Source: Leucaena leucocephala (Eukaryota; Streptophyta; Magnoliopsida; Fabales; Fabaceae). Taken from it: a DNA stretch of 64,000 bases. The notes below the pieces were generated by a model. That model searched no databases and was not told the origin of the DNA. It saw only the letters and a list, made by a program, of their open reading frames with translations. Every line of letters starts with the position of its first letter. Positions within the stretch are counted from its first letter, which is position 1. The DNA is taken from contig CM073545.1 of NCBI GenBank assembly GCA_037074615.1, positions 10,806,001 through 10,870,000 of the forward strand, written 5' to 3'. This document shows, in pieces, positions 12,015 to 24,350 of this stretch. The translations under genes and the position numbers were made by a program.

Positions 12015-13040
12015 TAGTAATATTTATTTAATTTTTTTACTAGGTTTACTCTTATTTACAATTAAATGTGAGAAAGTTAGTATACAAATTGTACAGCTTA
12101 CTTTTAATGGGAGTTAAAAGTGAGAAATGTTATTATTATTTTTGACAAATATAATTGTTAATCAACTTTTTCCTTTATTCATTAGTTTTTGTTAAGTTAG
12201 TTAAACAAAATTTGTATGTTGAATAAGGGAAATATTTGTTTGCAGTTCAACTTAAAAAAAAGTGATTACAAACTCAAAAGTAAAAAATGGCCATACATCT
12301 CTTAAATTTGTTGAATTGATTTAAATCAATCAAATTTTAATTTTTTAAAAAAGTAAAACCACACTTTTAAATATGTATATATATACTTTATAACTATTAA
12401 AAAGACAAACGCGCAAATGAGCAAGAAGTATATATTATAAAATTATAAATCATAAAACAAATATATATATATAGATCTTACATGCTAGAATTATTTTTTA
12501 TTTTTCAAATGTAAAATATTTATTAAATTTTTAAAATTTTATTTATACTTCTTATCTTTACTTACCTTATCTTTTGAGTGATTTTATTGTTTTTTCTTAT
12601 AAAATCAATTTTTAATATATTTCTTTATTTAGTAAATGAGACTAGTAATAATTAATCGAATACAATTAAATGTTGTTACTTCTTATTTAACATGCATGTA
12701 TTCTTTAATCTCACGTATATCCTTTAATACATTGATATTAAATTCAACACGAACACGATCCTTTGACCAAATAACGGAGGGCAAGTAGGTGTCACCCAAT
12801 AAAAATAAAAGAATAAAAATGTAAGTTGACAAGAAAATGATTTGGAAAATGAACAAAAACCCAAAAGCATTTATGTAGATTATAGTGTTCGCATTGCAAG
12901 ACTGCAAGTTAATTTTCCCATTTCTGTTGTACCACAATTATTCATAAAAATTGTTAACGTCTGGTTAGAATTGAGAGCAGAGAGACGCATCCAATTTTCT
13001 CCCTGTCTGGCTCATCGGAATTATCTTGATCCCTCAAAAC
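12015..13040. other. AT-rich intergenic sequence
   Basis: No convincing coding frame. The last 100 bp probably belonged to the promoter and 5' UTR of the palmitoyltransferase pseudogene that follows. Confidence 0.45.
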
Positions 13041-13810
13041 ATGAAAATGCATAACCCCTGTAGAGGCAAAATCTGGAAAGGTATTGCCACTACCATATAT
13101 GGATCAATCCGGAGGACCTATCATGTCGTGGAACGTTTCCAGTTTCTGTTGAGTACTACGTGCCCTTGATTCCGTCATGATCATAGCGGTCCTCGGCCAA
13201 ATCAGCTTCACTTATTACACCGTTGTCTTGGCTGATTATAGACCTGCTCTATTCTACAGTGGCCTTGATTCCTTCACAGCTTTTGTTGTCTTGGCTCTTT
13301 TCCATGCTTTGGTATTTCTTCTTCACCCACATTTTAAAACATTGCGATGAATGGGAAAAAGGAATTTCCTCCATCTTAATAGGTGTTTATACATTACATT
13401 GATTTACATCATCGTCAATGTTTTGATACATTTAGCTATAATTATATAATAGATAGACTTCGTTTATCCTATATAATGATAATTCCTAAGAAGTTATCTA
13501 TCACTAATTAACCAAAGATTATCCTCGTTTGCTCCTTGCTTTTTGAAGCTCTATTTCTTAAAATTCTCAATACAGGACTCACCATCTCCAATATATAGTG
13601 TTTTGATCAAAATTAAATATTAGTATGACAACGTATATTAAAACTGAGATCCTTGCCAAAAATTCTAAAATTATTTTAGAAATTATATTTTGGTACTTGT
13701 ATGCTCTCTATTGGGTTTTTTGGAATTACTTTTAAGCTACATTTCACTCTGAGATAGAATGGAATGGAAATTTTTCTCCATTTAAAATTAAGAAAAGCGT
13801 AAGCTAGACA

Positions 13811-14190
13811 TATATGGTCCGTTTAGTACGATGGAAGAGTTTTTGATAAAAGTGAAAGTGAAAGTGGAAGTGGAAATAGGCTTTAAAAGTTTGTTTGGGA
13901 GGATGAAAATAAGTATGGAATTGATATATATATTTTTTATAACTTGAAATAAAATAGTCTAAAATATTTATTTTATAACTTGGGAATGGTTAAAGTTGTT
14001 TAAGAATTTTATAATTAGAGTAAAATGGTCTAAAAAAATTTACTTCCATTTTCATCATTTCAATTTCCAGCTTTTCTAATAAAACTGAAATGATCCAAAA
14101 TATTAGAAGTAGAAGTGACTTCTATCGTACCAAACGAAAACTTCCACTTTCCCACTTCCACTTCCCAACTACCAAACATGGCAATAAGGA
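13811..14190. repeat. hAT-like MITE in intron 1 of the palmitoyltransferase pseudogene
   Basis: The left end TCCGTTTAGTACGATGGAAG is mirrored by CTTCTATCGTACCAAACG and again by CTACCAAACATGG at the right. The interior matches, at lower identity, the element at 49906-50270 (shared TAACTTG..TAAAAT.GTCTAAAATATTT text). Same family, two copies in the window. Confidence 0.65.
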
Positions 14191-15106
14191 ATTACTTTGA
14201 AGATATGATAATGACTTTAATTAAACTTATTGCCTCTATAGCTGATGATGCTATTATGAAGCTACTTTTTTGTTGTTCTAACGGATCCTGGGGGTGTCAA
14301 ACCAAATTGGAGGCCAAAAATTGACGAGGAAAGATGTGATGTAGATCCATTGTGGAGTCAGCTTACATTGACCCAACTTTAACCTTCACACAATTTTGGT
14401 ATGGCTGGTGAATCAACAAATCAAAATAAAGGGTACTGTCTAAAGTGCCATCAATTTAAATCTCCTCGTAGCCATCATTGTTCTGTTTATGAGTTATTGT
14501 CTATGACATTTATGTTTATGGTCATATTTTTTAGGCAGGAGATGTGTTTTGAAAATGGATCACCACTGCATTTAGGTTGTAAATTGTGTGGGCGCATTGA
14601 ACTACAAATATTTTCTTCTTTTCCTGGTATTTATCCACATATTGAAAAGTAAAGCGCCATATCCAAACTTTTTACCCTTCCCATTGATGCATATATTGTT
14701 ATGGATGCTTGATAGGTGCTATTTGGCTTAATTATTTCCTATATTTTTCTTACTCATGTCATGGGGAGTATTTTCAAAATTTAACTCCATTGCTTTGGTA
14801 GAGAGGTATATAGAAAACCAAGATAATTAAAGAATTGAGCTATAATGTATAAGATAAGTAAATTGCAAATAAGTAATCTTTTATGTCATTCATTGCTTTA
14901 GGAAAGAAGCATATAGAAGATTAAGGATATTGAAGAATCAAGCTATAATTTATCAAATAAGCAAGTTGTAGGTAATCAGCCTTGTTCTCATTGATCGTTT
15001 AATTAATATCACACTATTCTACAATATTTGAATACGGGGTATATGATTGATGTTATATTGAATGATTTCAAACTTCTCAAACAATCAAAATAATGCATTA
15101 CTTTTA

Positions 15107-15139
15107 GGTTGGTTATGCAATGGCACTACATAACCAACC
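15107..15139. repeat. Short perfect hairpin
   Basis: GGTTGGTTATG and CATAACCAACC form an 11-bp perfect stem with an 11-base loop. It lies in intron 3 of the pseudogene. Confidence 0.6.
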
Positions 15140-16948
15140 CTACAAAGGAAATGATGTTGCCATAAATTAATCCAAAGTCATTGTAACATAGCATTTAAGG
15201 ATTGTCACAAAGATAAGATTAAGAAGGTAATTTTTTCCCAAGAAATTCACCAACACTAATATGTCCTAAATGTCGTGGAAATATTATGCACCTAATCATT
15301 TAAGGGGCACATGATATCAAAGGCACATAGAATAACATTTTCTTCCATCAGTTTAACTGAAACTATGCCAGACCTTCCTATCCAATAATAAATTTTAAGC
15401 GGTTTATTAATAAGTCACTATGCTTGTCAATTGTATGTTGTTTGATCTTATGGCTAAACTAGGATAATTGTTGGGTGCCAATGAAGAGGCTTGTTTATAT
15501 GGAAAAGTACATTAGGACTATAGTAACATATCTTCCATGAAATTTTCTTGTAGTTCTCCACATTTCTTGAGACAACTCTTGTAACTTTATCATTATTGCC
15601 ATATTTTATGGCATTCTTTTATGATGTTGAGATTCTTGGAACACTAGCTGGCCTTGCTGCTTCATTTGTTACATTTGGTGAGTTCTTAAACGTTGAAAGA
15701 TGATTTTCTATTTAGTGTATTGTTGTTATATTCATAACCCTTTTAGTTTTATGCATTTTTACATGCAGTTTTGAACTTGGCCTTTACAATAAGTATTACG
15801 TGATTTATAGTCATGCACCTGTTACTAGTTGCATCTAATACTACCAGCATAGAGGTGACTCTTTTTTCATCATTTACAATTACTTTTTCAATTTATTTGG
15901 CAACACAACCTTTGTTTCATAAATAAGTTTTCTTTTATCACTTTAACTTATCAAGCATTTGAAAAGAATACCATTACAAAATGGTCTTATAACCTAGGCT
16001 GGAAGAACAATTACGAGCAATTGACATCTAGTTTTTATTTTTTAATATTTTTCCAATGTAGCTTTTCATTATCAATGTGTTACTCTTTATTGTCTTTCTT
16101 GATAACATGCTTTGATTGTTCAAAATTACAATCCTACCAAGTTGGCTAAACAGAAATATGACTAGAAAAAATAGTGAGGCAAATAAAAAGAGTGGGATTT
16201 CAATTCATTTAGTTGATTTTGCCATTAATCAATATAACACCACCCTCTTCAAGTAACAACAGTTCCACAAAGTTCACAAACCACTAATTAATATATTATA
16301 TGCTAATTAAATTTTATTCAAGTCATACAATTTCTTAAAGCAACAAAGTCCCGCGAGGCAGTTCAAAAATAAGTTAATTAAAATATATCAACAACTAATT
16401 AATTTATTGCTATCGGGCTTTCAAGAACTCAGACAACCCCGACAAGCAAGGCAAATAGAAAGAGAGTTACCTGGTGCTCCTACAAGTTCTCTAATTAGAC
16501 TCTATTTCCGATGGTAGATACTCTTAGGCTTACCTAAAAAAGTACTCTCTCAAAAGCATATAAGGGCTACGCAATCGGATAAGACCAATTGGGACTCAAA
16601 TGTACAACGGTAAAATACATTATACTCTATCCCATACAAAAAGGCTACTCCTAAAGTTTGAACCCCAACAACTACCATTTGATTTTTTGTTTTTAATTCG
16701 AAAGTTACAACTTTTTCATGAATCGAGGAATTTCTTACACAATGTTCGAATTGGCTTTACCAGATCCTTAGAATATCATTTAATTTCAATTCTAAAGCAT
16801 TCGAATTAAAAATGAAAAGGCAGAAAACGAGTTTGTTAAGAATCTCCAATTTGGGTTCTTAAAACCTAGTTCTATTTTCAAGGTGTTCAATAAACAGATT
16901 TAATACAAAACAAATTATTCTCACTAGGGACAGAAAATTGTTGATATA

Positions 16949-17980
16949 CAATACTAGAAAAAAGCTTATAACAACGGTTAAAATTGGTTTTTCACAGTAG
17001 TTTTGGGAGCATCGTGAATTCCACCGCGATTGTAAGTATACCTTTTTTCTGTCAAATCTAGAGAGAATAAGTCAAAAATTGGTTTTTCACAGTAGTTTTG
17101 GGAGCGTCGTAAATTTCACCTCCATTGTAAGTGTACCTTTTTTCTGTCAAATCTAGAGAGAAGAAATCAAAAATATGGTGAAGAAACTAAAGATCTATAA
17201 GTTTCTTCTATTAAAGCTCTTTAAGCTCCTTCCAATAATGTCTATATGCTGACACCTATTGTTAGCCACCACGGTCAGCCTCACTAAAAAGTTAAATATA
17301 TGACAAAAAAGTTGAAGATCAGGAGAAAAAATTACAGATATAGAGAAAAAGGTTGAAGATCTATAAAGTTTTTGCTATTAAAGCTCTTCAAACTCCTGGT
17401 ATATTACAATTTATAAACAACAAATGAAGAAGGACCCCGATCAGTTTTTGTTATATGATGTACTACATTTATAAACAACAAACAACCAAAAAAGTAATAA
17501 AAATGAGCAAATGAAGAAGTTAAACGGTGACTTATGACTTTCACGATGAAGAACAGTGATGGAGAATGACATTAACGACTGAGATGGACACTAAAACTAA
17601 GGGAAAAATGTTAAAAAATGACCTTTGTCAAAGTATGTGGTGATGGGAAGAGAAATGAGACCACATACGGCTGTGAAAAGTGAAATTGAAATTGAAATCG
17701 GGTCCAAGGTTTTTAAAATTTTGCAGAAACTTTTAACGGCAGTTTTTATAAAAAATCATAGTTAAAAGTCCCACCAGATAATTTTTAACCGCTATTTTTA
17801 TAAAAACCACGATTAAAAGTGCCACATGATGACTTTTAACGGCGATTTTTATAAAAAATCGCAATTAAAAGTTTTTAAAAAATGAACTTATTTATAAAAA
17901 TGCCATCACCTTTTTTTTACGGCAATTTTTTTTATAATCGTCTTAAAATAGCACCGTGATAAGTAATTTTTCTAGTAGTG
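16949..17980. mobile_element. Non-autonomous CACTA element, 1,032 bp
   Basis: The left end CAATACTAGAAAAA and the complement of the right end CACTACTAGAAAAA differ at one base. Subterminal units of the form TTTTAACGGC.ATTTTTATAAAA recur in both orientations at 17720-17940. There is no coding capacity. No 3-bp duplication is visible (ATA left, CTT right), so one flank has changed or been deleted. Confidence 0.75.
16981..17168. repeat. 95-bp direct tandem repeat inside the CACTA element
   Basis: Two adjacent copies (from 16981 and 17076) share GGTTTTTCACAGTAG and TTTTTTCTGTCAAATC with only a few differences. The duplication is confined to the left subterminal part of the element. Confidence 0.75.
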
Positions 17981-18616
17981 CTTAACAGTGGAACCTTACA
18001 CACTAGATGTCCTACGCCTACTTTCCAAATTTTAGCATGATCCAACGGTGAACAAAATCACAAAGGCTGATTTGTCAACTATGGTTATGTCAGAAAAATT
18101 CCAAGAAACAACTTCGCATGAAATTAATAACTCAGGATGAAATTAGCAACTCAGTTAGAAAATCACACTAGGGTTTCCCTTTTTTATTATTTTATTTTAT
18201 CCTTCTCTCTTTATTTTAAATAGTATCTTCTTATTTCAATTTATTATTTATTATTTTAATCTTATAAATCTTTAAGTTTCCAACTTGATAATTCCTCAAA
18301 TCCTTTTTAAGTATTATTTCTATGATTTAATAGGACTCTCCTACTATCCAAAAGATTAAGTTTAATTAATAAATATATCCTATAATATTAAGATAATTAA
18401 AATATCTTAAGTGGGAAATAATATATTTATTTCTATTTAACCCCACTAAATTTATTATTTTCTCTCCTTCTAAAAGTCAAACATGAGGTAATTATTTTAT
18501 CCTTTCAGTTTAACTTATATTAGAAAAATTAATTACAAGGTAAATTATATTTATCATGAAATAATCCATTGATAGTTTTATTTAAATTTTAGGAATATAA
18601 ATTGGGATGTTATATT

Positions 18617-18629
18617 TGGTGTCAGTCCA
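18617..18629 (+). other. Retrotransposon primer-binding site (Met-tRNA type)
   Basis: TGGTGTCAGTCCA resembles the common plant site TGGTATCAGAGCC and sits three bases after the LTR end. It marks the junction of the LTR with the internal leader of a lost gypsy-like element. Confidence 0.5.
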
Positions 18630-19275
18630 CCAATGTTGCTGTTTTGTTTTTTGTTATAACATTTTTTAGAAAGAAGTTGGGCTCATCACGATTCAAAGGT
18701 AGGGCGAAATCTCCCTTTCTCCTAGACGATACCAATATCGGCAGGGCGAGCCGTCTATTACCATCAGGTATAAACCTAGGCACCTAGGAGCTAGGATGCC
18801 TTCCCAAGCACCGCCACTGGAACCACAACAAAGTGGTACTCCCCAGGGTTTGAACACGTTGTAAATTATCGCATGTCTTACCCCTTCGCTAGTTGAACCC
18901 AAATGTGTTGGTTGGGCAATTTCTGAACAATACCGCATTTATTGAAACCTCACTGTTAATCACGCCAGGTAGATAAGTAGCAGCAATACATATTTAAAAT
19001 AGATTTACAAAAAATATAAAATCAAGTATTACAATACCATTAGGAAATGATGTGGGAGAGGTATTACTATTTTTTAGTATTCTAAGTTGCCGAAAGATTG
19101 AAGGAACCCTATCACATCTTCCAGTTGCGAAAATAGGGAAAGAACTTAGGCATAAAATCATAATATCAACATTGAATAATCTATTGGTAAAAAAGACTAT
19201 TGCATATGTCTAACCACCAATTGGTCTTTCATTTTTGGCTGTGTAATATGCAATGTCTTTTATGGGAATAAAATT
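18630..19275. other. Retroelement leader debris
   Basis: No gag or pol frame is recognisable. GC content is higher than in the surroundings (18690-18960), as in retroelement leaders. It ends where the next solo LTR has inserted. Confidence 0.35.
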
Positions 19276-19280
19276 GAATG

Positions 19281-21914
19281 TGTAATATCCCGATTTTTAG
19301 GTCTAGGAGAACTGGGAGATGGTCTGATATGGACAGGCTACTAAACCCGTAGTCCCAGGATAGTAATCTGATATGGGCAGATCACTTACCTATATTTTGT
19401 AGGAATCCGAGAAATGAGCTAAGTCTCTCAGGATCTAAAGATGAGTTAAGTCTTTAACCTACAAAATAGGGACAGTTCATCTAGGTTCAAAAAGAGGAAT
19501 GTAAGGAATATCCTAAGTCTTAAGTCTAGGAATTCTGCAGGTAGCTAGATATGGGCTGGCTCCTGAGTAAGATAACCTGATATGGGCGGGTTGTCGAGCC
19601 TTTCAATTAACAATAACTCCCGAAGAGTTCAGGGGATGAGTTGTTGAAAGAGAATTTTGAGAACTTAAGATGAAGTATAAGAAGATAAGTAAAGAGTTCA
19701 GAAAGAGAGTATAGGGGCATAATCGTAATTATGGGAAAGAATGGGCTAGTAGCCAATGAGTACCATATTTTACCATAAAATAGAGAAAATTATGATGATC
19801 ATTTCACTGAACTGTGAAATATGCATATGAGGTCCCTATGAGTATGTAAGAATTAGAAAAGTGACCAAGGATAAAATGTTCATTTTAAAAACTGCGCGCG
19901 AGCGTACTTTCAGGCCAAAATAGCCCCGATCCGGATTTAATATCTAAAAATACTGAGAGATAGAGAAAATAATTCCGGGTTGAGTGACGTGAAATAAAAT
20001 TTTGATTTGAGGTCCCGATTTTTCTGTAAAAAATCCTAAAGATGGAAATTTACAGTTATAATCGGTAAAAGAAAAGCAGTCTGAATAGAGATGATCAGAC
20101 TGTGGCCAGAAGCCATATAGTATTTCTAAGGCCCAGATATAAGTGAGACTAAGTCATGGTAGGCCCAGGGGAAGTCCAAGATGTCTGGATGAGGCCAGAC
20201 TAGATCAAGGGCAAAATCGTAATTTTCGGGTCGAAAGGTAGTGATTTTTGAATATGTGCATAAATTTCCCAAAAATTCCAGAAAATATGAAATATTATTT
20301 TGAGGAACTTTTGTGAAGGGCGAATATGAAAATACCTTGGGAAATATTTATTAGGCATTTTTTCCAAAATATGCCGAATCGGTTCCGATTTGGACCGGAA
20401 TGCTTCTGAAAGCTTTTGGAAGGCTCCCAAGGCTCCCAATTTTGACATGTGTGCTGCCAAAGGTGGTTCCCACATGATTTTAATGTTACTTGGTGATTAA
20501 GCTAAGAAAAGAAAAGAAAAAAATAATAAAAAATAAAAATAAAATAAAAGTAATAATTACAACTTTTGAGTCAGCATGCTGAGTCAGCAGGTACTTATGA
20601 AGGGCCATGAGTCATCATGATGAATCATCATGAGGACATCACCATGATGATGTAATAAAATGGATTAAAGAAAATAGAAAATTTCAAGAAAAATCGTGGC
20701 CGCAGGATTAAAGTTATTAAGAATTACTAAAATGCCATTCGTGAAACCTATAAATACCCCCTCCCCTTCATAAGGAGCACGCCCAAGAGCACCAATTTAG
20801 AGAGAGAAGTGATTTCTAGAGAGAGAAAGTGAGAGGAAGGAAGAAAAGAAAGAAATAAGGAAGTCCTGGCGGAGCTGGAAGCAGTATAGAGATATTAGAG
20901 TTATGCTAAGCTAGTGAGTTAGTAACTAATCTTAGCTTTTATGTAATGGCTTTGTGATTTGATATACTATTATTTGGTTAAATTGTTGTCTTATATGTTA
21001 TGTCTGAAGCTCTAGTACATAATGCTATGATCATATGTTATTATTAAGTATGGAAGCACGCATTATACTTATCTGTACACAATCACAAGTAGGCACTATC
21101 ACACTGCATTACATATATTATTATGGTTGTTACTACTGAGATTCCCCCGAATCTCATCCCCTATGTATAACCCATTATAGAAAGGTTACGTCGAAGTGAA
21201 TTTTGAGAATGCTAAAGACGCCGTTATGCTGCCAAAATTATGGCAAAATGTCCATAATAAAGATAGGATATGATGAGTACTGTGTACGTAGGTACTGTCT
21301 AAGGAGTCTGAAAGTGAGTGGACCTAGTTGGTTCATCCAATCTTTCCTGGGTACTTACGTAGAATGGTAGTTCTCATGGGAATTACCGAATCAGTATAGT
21401 TCAGTTATTTTTAAAGATGAAGTATAGTGGTTATACTGCCGGATTTCTGGCAGGAAAGATGTAATAGAGATATGAGGATTTATTCATGTCCTGTTGTATA
21501 ACAATTTATTATTTAATAATAAATATTATTTGGCATGTTCATCTTGTGTATAAGTAGCTAGAATAATGGGTTATACATAAGAAAAGTAATTATGAGAGTA
21601 ATTGAAAAGTTAAGAAATTAAGAGAGAAATTCGCAGGTCCTAAGGTAGCGGTGTTCCGACCTCAGTTTGACTTAGTAAATGAAAGAGTTTGGCCAGGAAA
21701 TTTGGTGAGCCAGTAGCACACATCTGGGGCTTTACGTGGATAGGTAATAAGCCTCATTTTGATGTGTAGAATGAGATAAATCAATTCTCAAAGTAAAGGT
21801 TCAGAATAAGAAACTTAAGAGTAAAATTTTAATTTTTAGGCTTAAGTTAAGATATAATCGAGTTAATATCGCTTCCGCAAGTGTACATTGAGGGGTCTAA
21901 GGGAGGATATTTCA
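19281..21914 (+). mobile_element. Solo LTR, 2,634 bp, TSD GAATG
   Basis: It begins TGTAATATCCCG and ends GGATATTTCA, giving the usual TG...CA ends with a 10-bp terminal inverted repeat (TGTAATATCC against TGAAATATCC). GAATG flanks it exactly (19276-19280 and 21915-21919). A TATA box CCTATAAATACC lies at about 20750, followed by a purine-rich leader. The length and TGTAATATCCC start suit a Ty3/gypsy family. No internal coding region remains, so it arose by recombination between two LTRs. Confidence 0.9.
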
Positions 21915-21919
21915 GAATG

Positions 21920-22498
21920 CCTCCCTAGGAATTGGGAATTCAACATCTTGAAAATATGTTGAGCTGTAGAATATAAGTTTCCAAGGGTGCGGAGTCACTC
22001 TATATTGGTCACTATTGTCAAATACCTCAAAGTTTTAAAAATGATACACTTGACCTTCGTTGATCTCTTTCATGTAACATTACAATACTCTTCGCTGCGT
22101 TACAAAACCTTCGATCCTCGTCCCCTGCATGCATTTCACAAGTCTTCATAAGCAATTAAGCGAATGCTCTACATATGTAAGAAAACTTTATGATCGACAT
22201 ACGTGCTAATCCACCATAATCATGCCAACCTTCCAAGGAGCATAAGGAGCATATGGTGGGGGTCTTCTTACAAGAAACAAATTATTTCAAAATACATGCA
22301 ATAATCACCTAGGTGCCTTTCGGTCATCAATGTCGTGCAAAACGTCATGAGCTACTCCTAACATATTGTGATATTTTTTTGGAGCTAATAAGCAAACGAC
22401 AAATAAATAATTATGAAAATAGTGTGATTATTCTTATGTGGACACATGCATAATTCAAGCACTGGTAAATAACAAATAATTCACTTACTAATAATTGT
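21920..22498. other. Intergenic, no gene recognised
   Basis: No domain, repeat end or RNA gene seen. Confidence 0.4.
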
Positions 22499-22732
22499 CA
22501 TTAATTATTATTATTATAACTTAATAGAGGGATACATTATTATTTATTATTATTATTTTGAATGATAACTTAATAGAGGGATAAGAAATATGCATGTACC
22601 GACTCTATTATTATTATTATTGGGATATAGAATTATTATTATAATTATTTAGTATGATAACTTAATCAAATAGAGGCATATAATAACTTAATAGAGGCAT
22701 ATGAAAGGGGCATGTTATGACTATATTATTAT
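22499..22732. repeat. ATT microsatellite with repeated ATAACTTAATAGAGG units
   Basis: ATT/TTA runs alternate with four copies of ATAACTTAATAGAGG or close variants. The same text resumes right of the copia element (39048-39100), showing this was the insertion target. Confidence 0.75.
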
Positions 22733-23035
22733 TGTTATAAATATTATATCATGTGTGGATGTTCATAGTCTCTTAGGACTCTATCTCATATTAAATGGTA
22801 TTATAGCTTATAACTCCCAAATTAAAGGGTTTCTAATATTCATTTTCTTTAACCTCTAATTTATGTACTTGTAACTCTTTAGGATTAGTCTTTAATGTTA
22901 GTGTCATATAAATAGAAGATGATGTACACACATTGGAGATAACAATAAGAATGACAATCACTTCCTCTTTCTCTCTAATTCTCTCTTGTCATTCTCATTC
23001 CTCTCATCACAAATCTCTCTTGCATTTTCATAACA
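22733..23035 (+). repeat. 5' LTR of the copia element
   Basis: 303 bp, TG...CA ends. A TATA-like CATATAAATAGAAG lies at about 22906 and a CT-rich U5 at 22965-23010. It is followed directly by TGTTATCAACAC, a decayed form of the Met-tRNA primer site. Confidence 0.8.
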
Positions 23036-23085
23036 TGTTATCAACACAAGTTCACTCCGAAAATTTTGAGATATAAATTTCTTAT

Positions 23086-24200
23086 ATATGAATATATTCT
23101 TGTGGTATATGATAATATTCTATTCACACAAATATTTATTTTACCCAACTATCATGTGTAACTTTAATTTTTTGTATATTTACTATATTCAATATGTTGA
23201 CTATTATTTTTCATTCATTTTTGTTATGTTTTGTTATCTATATCTATCATGTTGTTTGTCTCATATTATGCTATTATTTTATTTGTTATCTATGTTATCT
23301 TTATATTTTTACGTTATATATTGTTTCATATTATTTTTGTAATTTTTATTTATGTTATCTTTTATATTGTTTATTATTATGTTCACAGCATTATAATTGA
23401 CACACACATAATTTATGTCATTTACATGTTTCCTTCATTTTATTGGATTTGTATTTATGGTGTTTGGTTTATATATATTTATATATATGTATGTATATGT
23501 GTGTGTATAATACATAATATATAGTATTATATATGATCATATAATATAATTTATATAATTTTGGGTTTATTTATTCCTTATATTATTTGATTATGAGATT
23601 GAATTTATTTAATCTATTTTGTTTTAGTATTCTTGCCCTCATTTAAATTGCTGTATTTATATTTATATATTACTAATTTCACTTCATTCCCCTCTCTCTC
23701 TCTCTATATATATATTAATTTATATTTTAATATATTTATTTATCTATTCTATATCTCGTCTCTCTCTAGTGATTATAATTTTATATTGTTAAATGGCCAG
23801 TAGCCATAATATTCTCAATTTTCTTATTAGATGGCCATAAATCACTATTGATATGTTTCTTTAATAAATAACCATATTTTAATTTTAATATAATGATAAT
23901 ATTATGACAATTTGATAATATAATGATTATATAAGCCCTGAAAGCTAATGATTTAGATCTAATTTTTATAAAAACCGTAAAGGCATATGATTCATACATC
24001 AAATCATACAAAATAACTTTGTAGTTTTGAAAGATTTTTGTTATAGTCATGAAGACTATAATATTTGGAGAAATTGATGATGATGTGCTATTAAAAATAT
24101 AAAATAGATCTATAAGAGTGGTAATAACCATCACATTACATTGGATAGATTGATAATTGACAACCTATAATATTTTGTCTTAGCTATTGAGCCGTAATTT
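23086..24200. other. AT-rich copia interior, no gag recognised
   Basis: T-rich sequence with CT and TA microsatellites at 23694-23720. Open frames here are low-complexity artefacts. A decayed gag would be expected at this place but none can be read. Confidence 0.4.
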
Positions 24201-24350
24201 TGACCAGAAGTCATATAGACAAAAGGAAAATGTTATAATATGACCAGAAGTCAAATGGATAAAAAATAAATATTATACTACGAGTAGAAGTCATATAAAC
24301 AAAAGGCAAATATTACAATATGACCAAAGGTCATATGGACAAATATGCAT
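24201..24350 (+). repeat. Four tandem units of exactly 40 bp
   Basis: Units start at 24201, 24241, 24281 and 24321. Each follows GACCAGAAGTCATATGGAC with 2-6 changes, then A-rich sequence. Single relatives occur at about 23794 and 31290 in the same copia element. Confidence 0.75.

Larger units (their letters stand above)
13099..16023 (+). pseudogene. DHHC-type protein S-acyltransferase pseudogene (PAT13/PAT14-like)
   Basis: Six exon remnants in family order: 13099-13311 (MDQSGGPIMSWNV, then LADYRPALFYSGLDSF), 14242-14488 (VVLTDPGGVKPNWRP, then GYCLKCHQFKSPRSHHCSV), 14535-14626 (RRCVLKMDHHC, then VVNCVGALNYKYFLLFL), 15554-15677 (FLETTLVTLSLLPYFMAFF), 15769-15854 (HLLLVASNTTSIE) and about 15955-16023 (TKWSYNLGWKNNYEQ). 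Working relatives add palmitate to cysteines of membrane proteins; the catalytic DHHC motif itself survives at 14558-14569. Damage: stops TGA 13150, TGA 14257 (a normal Trp position), TAA 14380, TAG 14573 (the Trp after DHHCI) and a TGA in exon 5 (about 15799). The exon 2 donor reads T|ATGAG instead of GTGAG, intron 2 is only 46 bp, and the exon 6 acceptor is CAA. The last exon is missing. Retained introns show this was a duplicated gene, not a retrocopy. Confidence 0.85.
16030..18614 (+). mobile_element. Decayed gypsy-like 5' LTR
   Basis: The sequence ends GGGATGTTATA (18604-18614), a typical decayed LTR end, and is followed at once by a Met-tRNA-type primer-binding site. The left end was not located; 16030 is only where the pseudogene stops. 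The LTR is interrupted by the CACTA element 16949-17980. No open frames of note. Confidence 0.5.

Noticed and set aside
21636..21650. rRNA gene fragment
   Set aside because: Only 15 bases match; the rest of the LTR has no rRNA similarity, so it was kept only as a curiosity.
23088..23524. Three overlapping frames rich in Tyr, Ile, Phe and Leu
   Set aside because: Translation of T-rich low-complexity DNA in the copia interior; no start context or family.
24201..24350. CRISPR-like array
   Set aside because: The units are contiguous with no unique spacers and the DNA is from a plant.
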